Part shown: positions 36,613 to 44,605 of the stretch, one piece after another
Layout: each line of letters starts with the position of its first letter
How positions within the stretch are numbered: position 1 is the first letter of the stretch
Source: Thalassococcus arenae
GTDB lineage: Bacteria > Pseudomonadota > Alphaproteobacteria > Rhodobacterales > Rhodobacteraceae
Direction of reading: 5' to 3'
DNA length: 64,000 nt
Assembly: GCF_019104745.1 (NCBI RefSeq)
Contig: NZ_JAHRWL010000002.1
Coordinates: 1,004,076-1,068,075 of the forward strand
Notes under the pieces: model-generated
Databases searched by the model: none
Told to the model about the DNA's origin: nothing
The model's input: the letters and a program-made list of their open reading frames with translations, nothing else
Translations under genes and position numbers: made by a program

Positions 36613-37023
36613 TCAATCCCCGGGCTGCGTCTCGAGGGCTGCCAGCCAGCCTTCGACGCGGGCCTTGTTCACGCCGAAATCCGACTGGCCGAATCGCAAC
36701 CGCGAGAACAGCTCGAGATGGTCGTCGGTGAACTGCACGGTGGTATAGTCGGGAAAGCCCATCCATTGCGACCGCGTGACATAGGTGGCGCGGCCCTCGG
36801 CCGGGCTTCCGGCCAGCAATTCGGTGCGCGGCGTGGCCAGGATGATGCCATGCAGGCGTTCGAAAGTGTCCAGCCCGCCATCGATCCGGCGACGAACGCC
36901 ACCGGTCAGATCCTGGTCCGAAGCGACCATCGGATCGACATGCCAGACCGCGACATCCGACGGCGCGAAGCGGATCCAGGCCAGCCCGCCCACGATCAGG
37001 ATCACGATCAGCCAAAAGACCAT
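36613..37023 (-). CDS. DUF1499 family membrane-anchored protein
   Basis: This 136-residue protein has one N-terminal membrane segment ([16 protein letters not shown]), then the DUF1499 domain with [29 protein letters not shown] and [25 protein letters not shown]. Its function is unknown. The start is placed at the ATG that opens the hydrophobic segment. The stop codon lies inside an imperfect GC-rich hairpin (about 36602-36628), 31 nt before prfA, so the hairpin may limit read-through into prfA. Confidence 0.82.
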   Translation of the reverse strand: MVFWLIVILIVGGLAWIRFAPSDVAVWHVDPMVASDQDLTGGVRRRIDGGLDTFERLHGIILATPRTELLAGSPAEGRATYVTRSQWMGFPDYTTVQFTDDHLELFSRLRFGQSDFGVNKARVEGWLAALETQPGD

Positions 37024-37167
37024 GCGCACGGTTCCCGTCCTTTTTCCCGGCTGGCTCGACAGCGGCCAGTGCCCATCCCCGCCGGTCTGAGTGTCATGTT
37101 TCCGCGTCAAGGCAAAGAGGCGCCGAGCGAATTCGTGCCGATCGGCAAGGGATCGCCAGAGGCCGGC

Positions 37168-38127
37168 TCAGCGTCGGGTCCAGCCCCACAGGCAGCACAG
37201 GTCGGTGGCGACATGGGCGGCGGCGATGGCGGTGATGCCGGCGTGGTCGAAGGGCGGTGAAACCTCGACCACGTCGCCGCCCACCATCTCGATGCCCGCC
37301 AGGGCACGCAGCATCACTGCGGCCTGCTGGCTGGTCAGCCCGCCCCAGACCGGCGTGCCGGTCCCCGGCGCAAAGGCGGGATCCAGCGCATCGATGTCGA
37401 AGGTCAGATAGACCGGGCGACCGGCGACGATTTCGCGCGCCTGTTCGGCCACCGCCAGCGGACCCAATGCCTGCACATCGCGGGCGTCGAAGATTCGGAA
37501 CCCCAGCGTGTCGGGATTTTCGGTGCGGATGCCGATCTGAACCGACCGTTCGGGATCGACCAGCCCTTCCTGCACCGCCTTGTAGAGAAACGTGCCGTGG
37601 TCGACGCGGGCCGGATCGTCGTCGGCCCAGGTGTCGGTATGGGCGTCGAACTGGATCACCGACATCGGCCCGCATTGCGCGGCATGGGCGCGAAGGCATC
37701 CCAACGTGACCGAATGATCGCCACCAAGCGCCACGCAGGCCGCACCCTGGTCGAGAATGCCCGCCACATGCGCCTCGATCCGTTCGGGCACCTCGGAGGG
37801 CTGGGCATAGTCGAAAGCCATGTCGCCGTAATCGGCGATGGCGAATTCGCTCAGCACGTCATAGCCCCAGCCATAGGGCGCGTCGCAGGGTTGGAGCAGC
37901 GATGCCTCGCGGATCGCCCGCGGCCCCAACCGCGTGCCGGGCCGGTTCGTCACCGCCTGGTCGAAGGGCAGCCCGGTTACCGCGATGTCCACCCCGGTCA
38001 GATCCTTGGTATACCGCCGCCGCAGAAAGGACGCCGCCCCGGCGAAGACGTTCTCGAAACTCGGACCCTTCAGGTCGTCGCGGGTAAAGGCGTGGTCGAT
38101 CTGGGTCTTGGCGTCTTCGAGAGCCAT
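37168..38127 (-). CDS. speB: Agmatinase / ureohydrolase family protein
   Basis: This 319-residue manganese hydrolase has the three metal motifs of the arginase family: ALGGDHSVT, IQFDAHTDTWAD and TFDIDALDPAFAPGTGTP. VTNRPGTRLGPRAIREAS and GGDVVEVSPPFDHAGITAI fit agmatinase, which turns agmatine into putrescine and urea. Guanidinobutyrase or another guanidino-acid hydrolase remains possible. It starts 27 nt after an M20 amidohydrolase on the same strand, so the two are probably co-transcribed. Confidence 0.88.
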   Translation of the reverse strand: MALEDAKTQIDHAFTRDDLKGPSFENVFAGAASFLRRRYTKDLTGVDIAVTGLPFDQAVTNRPGTRLGPRAIREASLLQPCDAPYGWGYDVLSEFAIADYGDMAFDYAQPSEVPERIEAHVAGILDQGAACVALGGDHSVTLGCLRAHAAQCGPMSVIQFDAHTDTWADDDPARVDHGTFLYKAVQEGLVDPERSVQIGIRTENPDTLGFRIFDARDVQALGPLAVAEQAREIVAGRPVYLTFDIDALDPAFAPGTGTPVWGGLTSQQAAVMLRALAGIEMVGGDVVEVSPPFDHAGITAIAAAHVATDLCCLWGWTRR

Positions 38128-38154
38128 GGTCGGGCCTTTCTCTTTCCGGGAACG

Positions 38155-39315
38155 TCAGGTGCGCAAGGGCTGGCGCCGTTCCACCAATCGGGCGAAGAAC
38201 GACGCGCCGACCGGGGCGATGGCGTCGTTGAAATTGAACTTCGGATGGTGCACCGACGGCCCCTTGCCCTGCCCGAGGAACAGGAAGGCGCCGGGCCGGG
38301 CCTGAAGCATGTACGAGAAATCCTCGGCACCCATTTCCGGCGCGAGATCGGTCACGACATCGGGCGTGATTTCGCGCGCGACGCCTGCGGCGAATTCCGC
38401 CTGTTCGGCGTGATTGATCGTCGCGGGATAGGACCGCTGGTAATCCAACTCGGCCGAAACGCCATAGCTGGCCGCCTGCCCCGCCACGATTTCGCCGATG
38501 CGGCGTTCGGCCAGGTCGCGCAGCGCCGGGTCGAGCGTGCGCACCGTGCCGCCAAGGGTAACGGTTTCGGGGATGATGTTGCTGGCGGTGCCGCCTGCGA
38601 TCATCGTCAGCGACACCACGACAGGGCTTAGCGCCGGGGCGTTGCGCGACACGATCGTCGGCAGGGCCTGACCGATGGCCAGCGCGCAGGGCATCGGATC
38701 GCGGGTGCTGTCGGGATAGGCGGCGTGCCCGCCCTTGCCGGTCACGGTGATGCGGAAGTCATCCACCGCCGCCATGATCGGCCCCGGACAGGTGCGCATT
38801 TCCCCGGCATCGGCAAAGGGGTCGGTGTGCAGGGCATAGACCTCGGATATGCCGAAGCGGTCCATCATGCCCTCTTCGACCATGATGCGCCCACCGCCGA
38901 TGGTTTCCTCGGCCGGCTGAAAGATCAGCGCGACCGAGCCTGCGAAATTCCGCGTCTCGGCGAGGTAACGCGCGGCTCCCAGCAGCATCGCGGTATGCCC
39001 GTCGTGACCGCAGGCATGCATCCGCCCAGGCACGGTCGAGGCATAGGCCACGCCGGTTTCCTCCTGCATCGGCAGCGCGTCCATGTCGGCGCGCAAGCCC
39101 GTCACCGGCCCGTCGCCCTGTCCGCGGATGATCGCCACGACGCCGCTGGTGGCAAGGCCTTCGTGAATCTCGTCTACGCCGAATTCGCGCAGACGCTCGG
39201 CCACGAAGGCGGCGGTCTGGTGGCAGTCCAGCCCCAATTCGGGATGCGCGTGGATGTGCTGGCGCCAGGCCGCCATGTCGGGTCCGAATTCGGCGATGCG
39301 GTTCACGATGGGCAA
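38155..39315 (-). CDS. M20 family amidohydrolase (hippurate hydrolase-like)
   Basis: This 386-residue protein has the M20D aminoacylase/hippuricase layout. It shows HIHAHPELGLDCHQTAAFV, GLRADMDALPMQEETG with the metal-binding Asp, the MHACGHDGHTAMLLGAA motif, FQPAEETIGGGRIMVEEG with the catalytic Glu pair, and the C-terminal EMGAEDFSYMLQARPGAFLFLG. It should cleave N-acyl amino acids or similar amides. The start is most likely TTG at 39315, with GAGGAG seven bases before it; no ATG fits. It precedes speB. Confidence 0.88.
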   Translation of the reverse strand: MPIVNRIAEFGPDMAAWRQHIHAHPELGLDCHQTAAFVAERLREFGVDEIHEGLATSGVVAIIRGQGDGPVTGLRADMDALPMQEETGVAYASTVPGRMHACGHDGHTAMLLGAARYLAETRNFAGSVALIFQPAEETIGGGRIMVEEGMMDRFGISEVYALHTDPFADAGEMRTCPGPIMAAVDDFRITVTGKGGHAAYPDSTRDPMPCALAIGQALPTIVSRNAPALSPVVVSLTMIAGGTASNIIPETVTLGGTVRTLDPALRDLAERRIGEIVAGQAASYGVSAELDYQRSYPATINHAEQAEFAAGVAREITPDVVTDLAPEMGAEDFSYMLQARPGAFLFLGQGKGPSVHHPKFNFNDAIAPVGASFFARLVERRQPLRT

Positions 39316-39372
39316 GGCTGGACTCCTCGGGTCAGGTGCCGCACATCTGAGGCCAAAAGGAGCCCATGCGCA

Positions 39373-40188
39373 ATGTCCGATGACCTGGTCCACGACCCAA
39401 AGGGCGGGATGCCCCGGCTGATCGAGATCATGCGCCGCCTGCGCGACCCGCAAACCGGCTGTCCCTGGGACATCGAACAGGATTTCGCTTCCATCGCGCC
39501 CTATACGATCGAAGAGGCCTACGAGGTGGCCGACGCCATCGAACGGCAGGCCTGGGACGAGTTGAAGGGCGAGTTGGGCGATCTGCTGCTGCAATCGGTC
39601 TATCACACGCAGATGGCCGACGAGGCGGGGCTGTTCACCTTCGACGACGTGGCCAACGCGATCTCGGACAAGATGGTCGCGCGACATCCGCATGTCTTCG
39701 GCGACGAGAGCCGGGACAAATCGGCCGAGCAGCAGGTTCAGGACTGGGAACGCATCAAGGCCGCGGAACGCGCCGGACAGAAACAGCGCGGCGTATTGGA
39801 TGGCGTGGCCAAGGGCCTGCCGGCGCTGATGCGGGCGGTCAAGCTGCAGAAGCGCGCGGCGCGGGTCGGGTTCGACTGGCCATCCACGGACGAGGTGATC
39901 GACAAGCTGGTGGAAGAGGCCGACGAACTGCGCCACGCCACCGACCCCGATCACATCCGCGAGGAATTCGGCGATCTGCTGTTCGTGGTGGCGAACCTGG
40001 CCCGGCACCTGGACATCGACCCCGAAGAGGCGTTGCGCGGCGCCAATGCGAAATTCGTGCGGCGTTTCGAAGCGATAGAGGCGGCGCTGGCCAGGCAGGG
40101 GCGGCGGCCGGAAGACAGCGATCTGGCGGAAATGGACGCGCTGTGGGACGCGGCGAAGGCCCGCGACAAGGCGTCCCGGAATACCTGA
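39373..40188 (+). CDS. mazG: Nucleoside triphosphate pyrophosphohydrolase
   Basis: This 271-residue protein has two MazG domains. The first contains PQTGCPWDIEQDFASIAPYTIEEAYEVADAI and the Mg-binding LKGELGDLLLQSVYH (E..E..ED-type helix). The second contains IDKLVEEADELRHA and IREEFGDLLFVVANLARHLDIDPEEALRGAN. It turns NTPs and aberrant nucleotides into NMPs plus pyrophosphate, cleaning the pool and tuning the stringent response. It is divergent from the M20 gene with only 57 nt between starts. Confidence 0.95.
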   Translation: MSDDLVHDPKGGMPRLIEIMRRLRDPQTGCPWDIEQDFASIAPYTIEEAYEVADAIERQAWDELKGELGDLLLQSVYHTQMADEAGLFTFDDVANAISDKMVARHPHVFGDESRDKSAEQQVQDWERIKAAERAGQKQRGVLDGVAKGLPALMRAVKLQKRAARVGFDWPSTDEVIDKLVEEADELRHATDPDHIREEFGDLLFVVANLARHLDIDPEEALRGANAKFVRRFEAIEAALARQGRRPEDSDLAEMDALWDAAKARDKASRNT

Positions 40189-40204
40189 CTTTTCTATTCG
40201 GGTA

Positions 40205-40233
40205 TTGACCTGAGCATTTTAGTCGGAAATAAC
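40205..40233 (+). promoter_or_regulatory. Candidate promoter with iron-responsive-like site before the ferric binding protein
   Basis: TTGACC (40205-40210) and AATAAC (40228-40233) are 17 bases apart, a fair sigma-70 pair. The spacer holds TGA-N9-TCG, one base off the TGA-N9-TCA form given for RirA iron boxes in alphaproteobacteria. It lies about 40 bases before the gene. The promoter is moderately supported. The iron operator is a guess from one near match. Confidence 0.4.
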
Positions 40234-40273
40234 GGGCGCATCGAATGTCACCGACGCCCAGAAGGAGTTTCCG

Positions 40274-41281
40274 ATGAATCTGCGTCTTGCCGTTTCGGCC
40301 CTGGCTCTTGCCGCCACCGCCGCCCCTGCCCTGGCCGAAGAGGTCAACATCTATTCCTATCGCCAGCCCGAGCTGATCCAGCCGCTGACCGATGCCTTTA
40401 CCGAAGCAACGGGCATCAAGGTCAACGTGGCCTTCCTGGAAAAGGGGATGGTCGAACGGCTCCAGGCCGAAGGCAGTCGTTCGCCTGCCGACCTCATCTT
40501 CACGGTCGACATCTCGCGCCTGGCCGCGGCGGTCGACGCAGGGCTGACCCAGCCGGTCGACAGCGAGATGCTGCGCGCCAACGTGCCGGACGCCTATCAC
40601 GACCCGGGTGGCCACTGGTGGGGCCTGACCACCCGCGCCCGCATCGTCTATGCCAGCAAGGACCGGGTCGATCCGTCCGAAGTGACCACCTACGAGGATC
40701 TGGCCGACCCCAAGTGGCAGGGCCGCATCTGCACGCGCTCGGGCACCCATGAATACACCGTCGCGCTGGTGTCCGCGGTGATCCACCACCACGGCGAAGA
40801 GGCCGCCAAGGCCTGGCTGGAAGGCGTCAAGGCCAACCTGGCCCGCAAGCCGCAGGGCAATGACCGCGCGCAGGTCAAGGCGATCTGGTCGGGCGAATGC
40901 GACATCAGCCTGGGCAACACCTATTACATGGGCAAGATGCTGGAAGACGCCGAACAGGCGGAATGGGCCAATTCGGTCAATGTGCTGTTCCCGACCTTCG
41001 AAGGCGCGGGCACGCATGTGAACATTTCGGGCGTGGCGATGACCAAATCGGCGCCGAACAAGGACAACGCCCTGAAAATGATGGAATTCCTGACCTCGAA
41101 GGAGGCGCAGGAAATCTATGCGGCCGCGAATTACGAATACCCCATCGCGCCGGGATCCGAGCCGGTCGAACTGGTTCAGGGCTGGGGCGCCTTCACCGCC
41201 GACGACGTCAACCTGATGACCATCGCCAGCCACAGCGCGGCCGCCCTGCGGCTGGTCGAAGAAGTGGATTTCGACGGCTGA
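40274..41281 (+). CDS. Fe(III) ABC transporter periplasmic binding protein (FbpA/FutA-like)
   Basis: This 335-residue protein has a clear signal peptide (MNLRLAVSALALAATAAPALA) and the family-1 extracellular iron-binding fold. It begins EEVNIYSYRQPELIQPL and contains LIFTVDISRLAAAVDAGL, GLTTRARIVYASKD, RICTRSGTHEYTVALV and SLGNTYYMGKM. The Tyr pair in NTYYMGK and the N-terminal Tyr are the expected iron ligands. No permease or ATPase gene is beside it, so it must pair with subunits encoded elsewhere. A hairpin terminator follows directly. Confidence 0.93.
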   Translation: MNLRLAVSALALAATAAPALAEEVNIYSYRQPELIQPLTDAFTEATGIKVNVAFLEKGMVERLQAEGSRSPADLIFTVDISRLAAAVDAGLTQPVDSEMLRANVPDAYHDPGGHWWGLTTRARIVYASKDRVDPSEVTTYEDLADPKWQGRICTRSGTHEYTVALVSAVIHHHGEEAAKAWLEGVKANLARKPQGNDRAQVKAIWSGECDISLGNTYYMGKMLEDAEQAEWANSVNVLFPTFEGAGTHVNISGVAMTKSAPNKDNALKMMEFLTSKEAQEIYAAANYEYPIAPGSEPVELVQGWGAFTADDVNLMTIASHSAAALRLVEEVDFDG

Positions 41282-41306
41282 GCGGCGGTCCACGCAGCAC
41301 GACGCG

Positions 41307-41333
41307 AAAGGGCGCCTCACCGGGCGCCCTTTC
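41307..41333. terminator. Bidirectional intrinsic terminator between the iron-binding protein and HisA-like genes
   Basis: The arms AAAGGGCGCC and GGCGCCCTTT form a perfect 10-bp stem with a 6-nt loop. A/T tracts lie at both stem ends, so it can end transcription from both converging genes, which are only 57 nt apart. Confidence 0.88.
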
Positions 41334-41338
41334 TTGCG

Positions 41339-42082
41339 TTACTGGAATTCGGCAACCGCTTCGCCGCTGGAGCGGGCGATCTTCAAGGCGTCTGCAAGCG
41401 TGAAGACCTGCCGCATCAGGGCACGGCCGACGATCGCCCCGGCGACGTTCGGCACGTAGTGCAGCCGTGAAATATCGTCGAGGCTGTTGACCACGCCACT
41501 GGCGATGACCGGATGGCGGGTTTCGGCCGCTAGGCCGGTGATCAGACCCAGTTGGGCGTCGACCTGCGCGTCGTCGTTGTCGATATCGGTGACGATCACC
41601 GAGGCCAGCGGATCGGTGGCGAAGGACGCAAGAAAGCTGTTGGGATCCAGCGCGCTGGCCTCGTTCCAGCCATGTGTGACCAGCTTGCCACCGCGAATGT
41701 CCAGGCTGAGCGCGATCATCGCGGGATGCGCCTTGGCCAGTGCCTTGACAACCTGAGGCGCCTGCGCCGCAAGCGTTCCGATGACAACCTGTCCGGCGCC
41801 GCGGTCGATCCAGTGCTCGGCGCGCTCGCGCGACCGGATTCCGCCGGCGACCTGGACCGGGATCCCGGCCTTGCGGATGATTTCCTCGATCAGGGCATCG
41901 TTCTGCGTGCCGCCGGCGATCGCATCGAAATCGGTGATGCGCATGAGTTCAGCGCCATCGCCGGCAAAGGACTGCGCCGTGGCCACCGGATCGACATGCC
42001 AGATTTCGGCATCGTCCAGCCGGCCCTTGCGCAGGCTGACGCTGCGGCCGCTCTTCAGTTCGATGGTCGGTATGATCTGCAT
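41339..42082 (-). CDS. HisA-like phosphoribosyl isomerase paralogue
   Basis: This 247-residue (beta/alpha)8 protein is related to HisA. Shared features are DPVATAQSFAGDGAELMRITDFDAIAG, IPVQVAGGIRS, GAGQVVIGT, LSLDIRGGKLVTHGWNE and VIASGVVNSLDDI. The N-terminal catalytic aspartate of HisA (PALDL in typical members) is here glutamate (PTIEL, residue 8), while the second acid in LDIRGG is kept. No other his gene is near; it stands between the iron-binding protein and acpP. It may be a weak HisA, or an enzyme acting on another aminoaldose-type substrate. GGGGGA lies upstream of the ATG. Confidence 0.82.
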   Translation of the reverse strand: MQIIPTIELKSGRSVSLRKGRLDDAEIWHVDPVATAQSFAGDGAELMRITDFDAIAGGTQNDALIEEIIRKAGIPVQVAGGIRSRERAEHWIDRGAGQVVIGTLAAQAPQVVKALAKAHPAMIALSLDIRGGKLVTHGWNEASALDPNSFLASFATDPLASVIVTDIDNDDAQVDAQLGLITGLAAETRHPVIASGVVNSLDDISRLHYVPNVAGAIVGRALMRQVFTLADALKIARSSGEAVAEFQ

Positions 42083-42198
42083 GGCATCCCCCACCTGCAT
42101 CGGCGCCGCGATCCGGCGCCTGTCTGCGGAGTATAACACGATCACGCGCCGCCATCGCCGCGCTGCGACGACCCGCAGACCAAAAGCGAAACCGCGAC

Positions 42199-42226
42199 GA
42201 AAAACGGCGCCCGTTGGGGGCGCCGT
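42199..42226 (-). terminator. Intrinsic terminator of acpP
   Basis: On the - strand a stem with arms ACGGCGCC and GGCGCCGT (7-nt loop) is followed by TTTTT. It begins about 33 bases past the acpP stop, so the acyl carrier protein message is a short, separate transcript. Confidence 0.85.
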
Positions 42227-42258
42227 CGAAATCGTGGCGTTTGCCGCCGGAACCTGTC

Positions 42259-42492
42259 TTACGACGCTTCCTTGATGAACTTCACCGCATCGCCAAAAGT
42301 CTGAATGGTCTCGGCTGCGTCGTCCGGGATCTCGATGCCGAACTCTTCTTCGAAGGCCATCACCAGCTCGACCGTGTCGAGGCTGTCGGCGCCCAGATCG
42401 TCGATGAACGAGGCGTTCTCGGTCACCTTGTCCTCTTCCACGCTCAGATGCTCGACCACAATCTTTTTCACGCGATCCGCGATGTCGCTCAT
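42259..42492 (-). CDS. acpP: Acyl carrier protein
   Basis: This 77-residue acidic protein has full family length. The serine that takes the 4'-phosphopantetheine arm is in [21 protein letters not shown]. It carries growing acyl chains in type II fatty acid synthesis. It has its own promoter and terminator, 186 nt downstream of fabG in the order fabD-fabG-acpP on the same strand. Confidence 0.98.
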   Translation of the reverse strand: MSDIADRVKKIVVEHLSVEEDKVTENASFIDDLGADSLDTVELVMAFEEEFGIEIPDDAAETIQTFGDAVKFIKEAS

Positions 42493-42618
42493 GTCTCGTC
42501 CTCACTTCTGGGGCCAAGGGCCCTGTTCGCCGTCGCCCCGCAGGGGGTGGCACCGATTGCCCGTCCGGGCGGTTTGATGACCCGTCGCCGGGCGTGGTGG
42601 GTTTCCCCGTCCCGCGGG

Positions 42619-42646
42619 CCTATAGCACAGGCGGCGGGGATGGCAA
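42619..42646 (-). promoter_or_regulatory. Candidate sigma-70 promoter of acpP
   Basis: On the - strand TTGCCA and TATAGG are separated by 16 bases. The element is in the fabG-acpP gap about 127 bases before the acpP start. Separate promotion of acpP fits the need for far more carrier protein than FabD or FabG. Confidence 0.45.
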
Positions 42647-42677
42647 ATGCTTTCGCATGCTGCACTTGCAGCCGATT

Positions 42678-43415
42678 TCAGAGCATCGCCATACCGCCGT
42701 TGACGTGCAGCGTGGCGCCCGTCACATAGGCGGCTTCGGGGCTGGAAAGATACAGCACCGCCGCGGCGATTTCCTCGGGCGTGCCCATGCGCCCGGCGGG
42801 CACCTTGGCAAAAATCGACTGTTTCTGGTCGTCGGTCAGCTTGGTCGTCATCGCGGTTTCGATGAAGCCCGGCGCAACCGCGTTGACGGTGATCCCGCGG
42901 CTGGCGACCTCGTAGGCGAGCGATTTGGACATGCCGATCATCCCGGCCTTGGACGCGGCATAGTTGCCCTGGCCCGGATTGCCGATGGCCCCGACAACAG
43001 ACGAGATGTTCACGATCCGGCCCCAGCGGGATTTCATCATGCCGCGCAGCACGCCCTTGCAGAGCTTGAAGGTGGCGGTGAGGTTCACGTCAAGGACGCT
43101 TTGCCATTCCTCGTCCGACATCCGCATGAAAAGGTTGTCGCGGGTGATGCCGGCGTTGTTCACCAGGATATCGACCGCCCCCATCGCTTCGGCCGCCTGT
43201 TTGGGCAGCGCGGCGACCGCATCGGGGTCGGACAGGTTGCAGGGCAGCACGAAGCATCGGTCGCCCAGGTCCGCCGCCAGCGCCTGCAGCGGTTCGGTCC
43301 GGGTGCCGGACAGGCCGACACTCGCCCCGGCCTGGTGCAGGGCATGCGCGATCGCCCCGCCGATTCCACCCGATGCGCCGGTGATCAGCGCCGATTTTCC
43401 CGTCAGATCGAACAT
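42678..43415 (-). CDS. fabG: 3-oxoacyl-[acyl-carrier-protein] reductase
   Basis: This 245-residue short-chain dehydrogenase reduces 3-oxoacyl-ACP with NADPH. It has the cofactor motif TGASGGIGGAIA, NNAG in ILVNNAGITRDN, the catalytic Ser in VNISSVVG and YAASK with Tyr and Lys. The genomic setting between fabD and acpP makes FabG far likelier than another SDR. The start at MFDLTGK is set by AAGGAA four bases upstream; five residues further upstream in frame are unlikely. Confidence 0.97.
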   Translation of the reverse strand: MFDLTGKSALITGASGGIGGAIAHALHQAGASVGLSGTRTEPLQALAADLGDRCFVLPCNLSDPDAVAALPKQAAEAMGAVDILVNNAGITRDNLFMRMSDEEWQSVLDVNLTATFKLCKGVLRGMMKSRWGRIVNISSVVGAIGNPGQGNYAASKAGMIGMSKSLAYEVASRGITVNAVAPGFIETAMTTKLTDDQKQSIFAKVPAGRMGTPEEIAAAVLYLSSPEAAYVTGATLHVNGGMAML

Positions 43416-43451
43416 GTGGTTCCTTCCCAAGCTGCGGCCGCGGCGCGACCG

Positions 43452-43499
43452 GCAAAAGTCTTGTGAGACTTTTGCAAGACTTTTCGCAAAAAGTCTTGC
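43452..43499. repeat. Bipartite paired-palindrome element in the fabD-fabG spacer
   Basis: Two perfect inverted repeats are back to back and share two bases. The first (43452-43475) has arms GCAAAAGTCT and AGACTTTTGC around TGTG. The second (43474-43499) has 11-base arms GCAAGACTTTT and AAAAGTCTTGC around CGCA. All arms begin GCAA, as in the element at 35472-35517. It occupies half of the 90-nt spacer between two co-directional fatty-acid genes. Confidence 0.8.
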
Positions 43500-43505
43500 T
43501 CCGCT

Positions 43506-44450
43506 TCAGCCGTCGGCAAGGGCTTGCGCGGCGGCGGTCACATCCGCCGCGTTTCCGACATTGCCCACCGATGCCTCGCGGACGATGCGGCGGACCATGC
43601 CCGACAGCGCCTTGCCCGCGCCGATTTCCCAGAACGACGTCACGCCCTGCCCGGCCATCCACTCGACCGACTCGCGCCAGCGCACGGCACCGCAGATCTG
43701 CGCGACCAGCAGCGCGCGGATGGTTTCGGGGTCGCTGACCGCCTCGGCACGGACATTCGACACCACGGGCACCGTCGGGGCATGGATCGTCACGTCCGCC
43801 AGGGCCGCCTGCATGACCTCCGCCGCGGGCTGCATCAGCGTGCAATGGAAAGGCGCGCTGACCGGCAGCATCAAGGCCCGCTTGGCACCGGCTTGCTTGG
43901 CCAGGTCGACCGCCCGTTCCACCGCCGCCTTGTCGCCCGAGATCACCACCTGAGCGGGATCGTTGTCATTGGCCGCCGCGCAGACCGCGCCCTGCGCCGC
44001 CTGATCGGCGACGGCGCGCACCGCGGCCAGGTCAAGTCCGAGAATGGCCGCCATCGCGCCCTGTCCGACCGGAACGGCGGCCTGCATCGCCTTGCCCCGA
44101 GCGCGCAACAGCCGGGCCGCGTCGGCGATGCTGAAGGCACCCGCCGCGGTCAATGCCGAATACTCACCCAGCGAATGGCCCGCGACAAAGGCCGCCGCAT
44201 CGATCGCGACGCCCTCGGCCTGAAGCGCGCGCATCGCTGCCAGTGAGGTCGCCATCAGCGCGGGCTGGGCGTTCTCGGTCAGCGTCAGCGTTTCGATCTC
44301 GCCTTCCCAGATCAGCGCCGACAGCTTTTCGCCCAGAGCGTCATCGACCTCGTCGAACACCGCGCGCGCCGCCGGGTAGGCTTCGGCCAGGTCACGGCCC
44401 ATGCCGATGGTCTGGGCGCCCTGTCCCGGAAAGATGAATGCTCGGCTCAT
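43506..44450 (-). CDS. fabD: Malonyl-CoA:ACP transacylase
   Basis: This 314-residue protein moves malonyl from CoA to ACP. Landmarks are FIFPGQGAQTIGMGRDL at the N-terminus, LTENAQPALMATSLA, the nucleophile in VAGHSLGEYSAL (GHSLG), MLPVSAPFHCTLM with the catalytic His, and WEIGAGKALSGMVRRI near the end. The start at MSRAFIFPGQG is typical. It is the first gene of the fabD-fabG-acpP group. Confidence 0.97.
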   Translation of the reverse strand: MSRAFIFPGQGAQTIGMGRDLAEAYPAARAVFDEVDDALGEKLSALIWEGEIETLTLTENAQPALMATSLAAMRALQAEGVAIDAAAFVAGHSLGEYSALTAAGAFSIADAARLLRARGKAMQAAVPVGQGAMAAILGLDLAAVRAVADQAAQGAVCAAANDNDPAQVVISGDKAAVERAVDLAKQAGAKRALMLPVSAPFHCTLMQPAAEVMQAALADVTIHAPTVPVVSNVRAEAVSDPETIRALLVAQICGAVRWRESVEWMAGQGVTSFWEIGAGKALSGMVRRIVREASVGNVGNAADVTAAAQALADG

Positions 44451-44605
44451 GACCCGCCCCTTGTGCTCCTGTCCCTCTGAGGCCGGGTGGATACAGCCTG
44501 CCGCTCTCGGGTGCAACGCCCCTGCACGGTTGCTGTGCAGGAACGAAGATTGCGCGCCGGGCCCGATCCGCTAGCTAGGAAGACAAGCCGAAGATGGAGC
44601 CCGAC

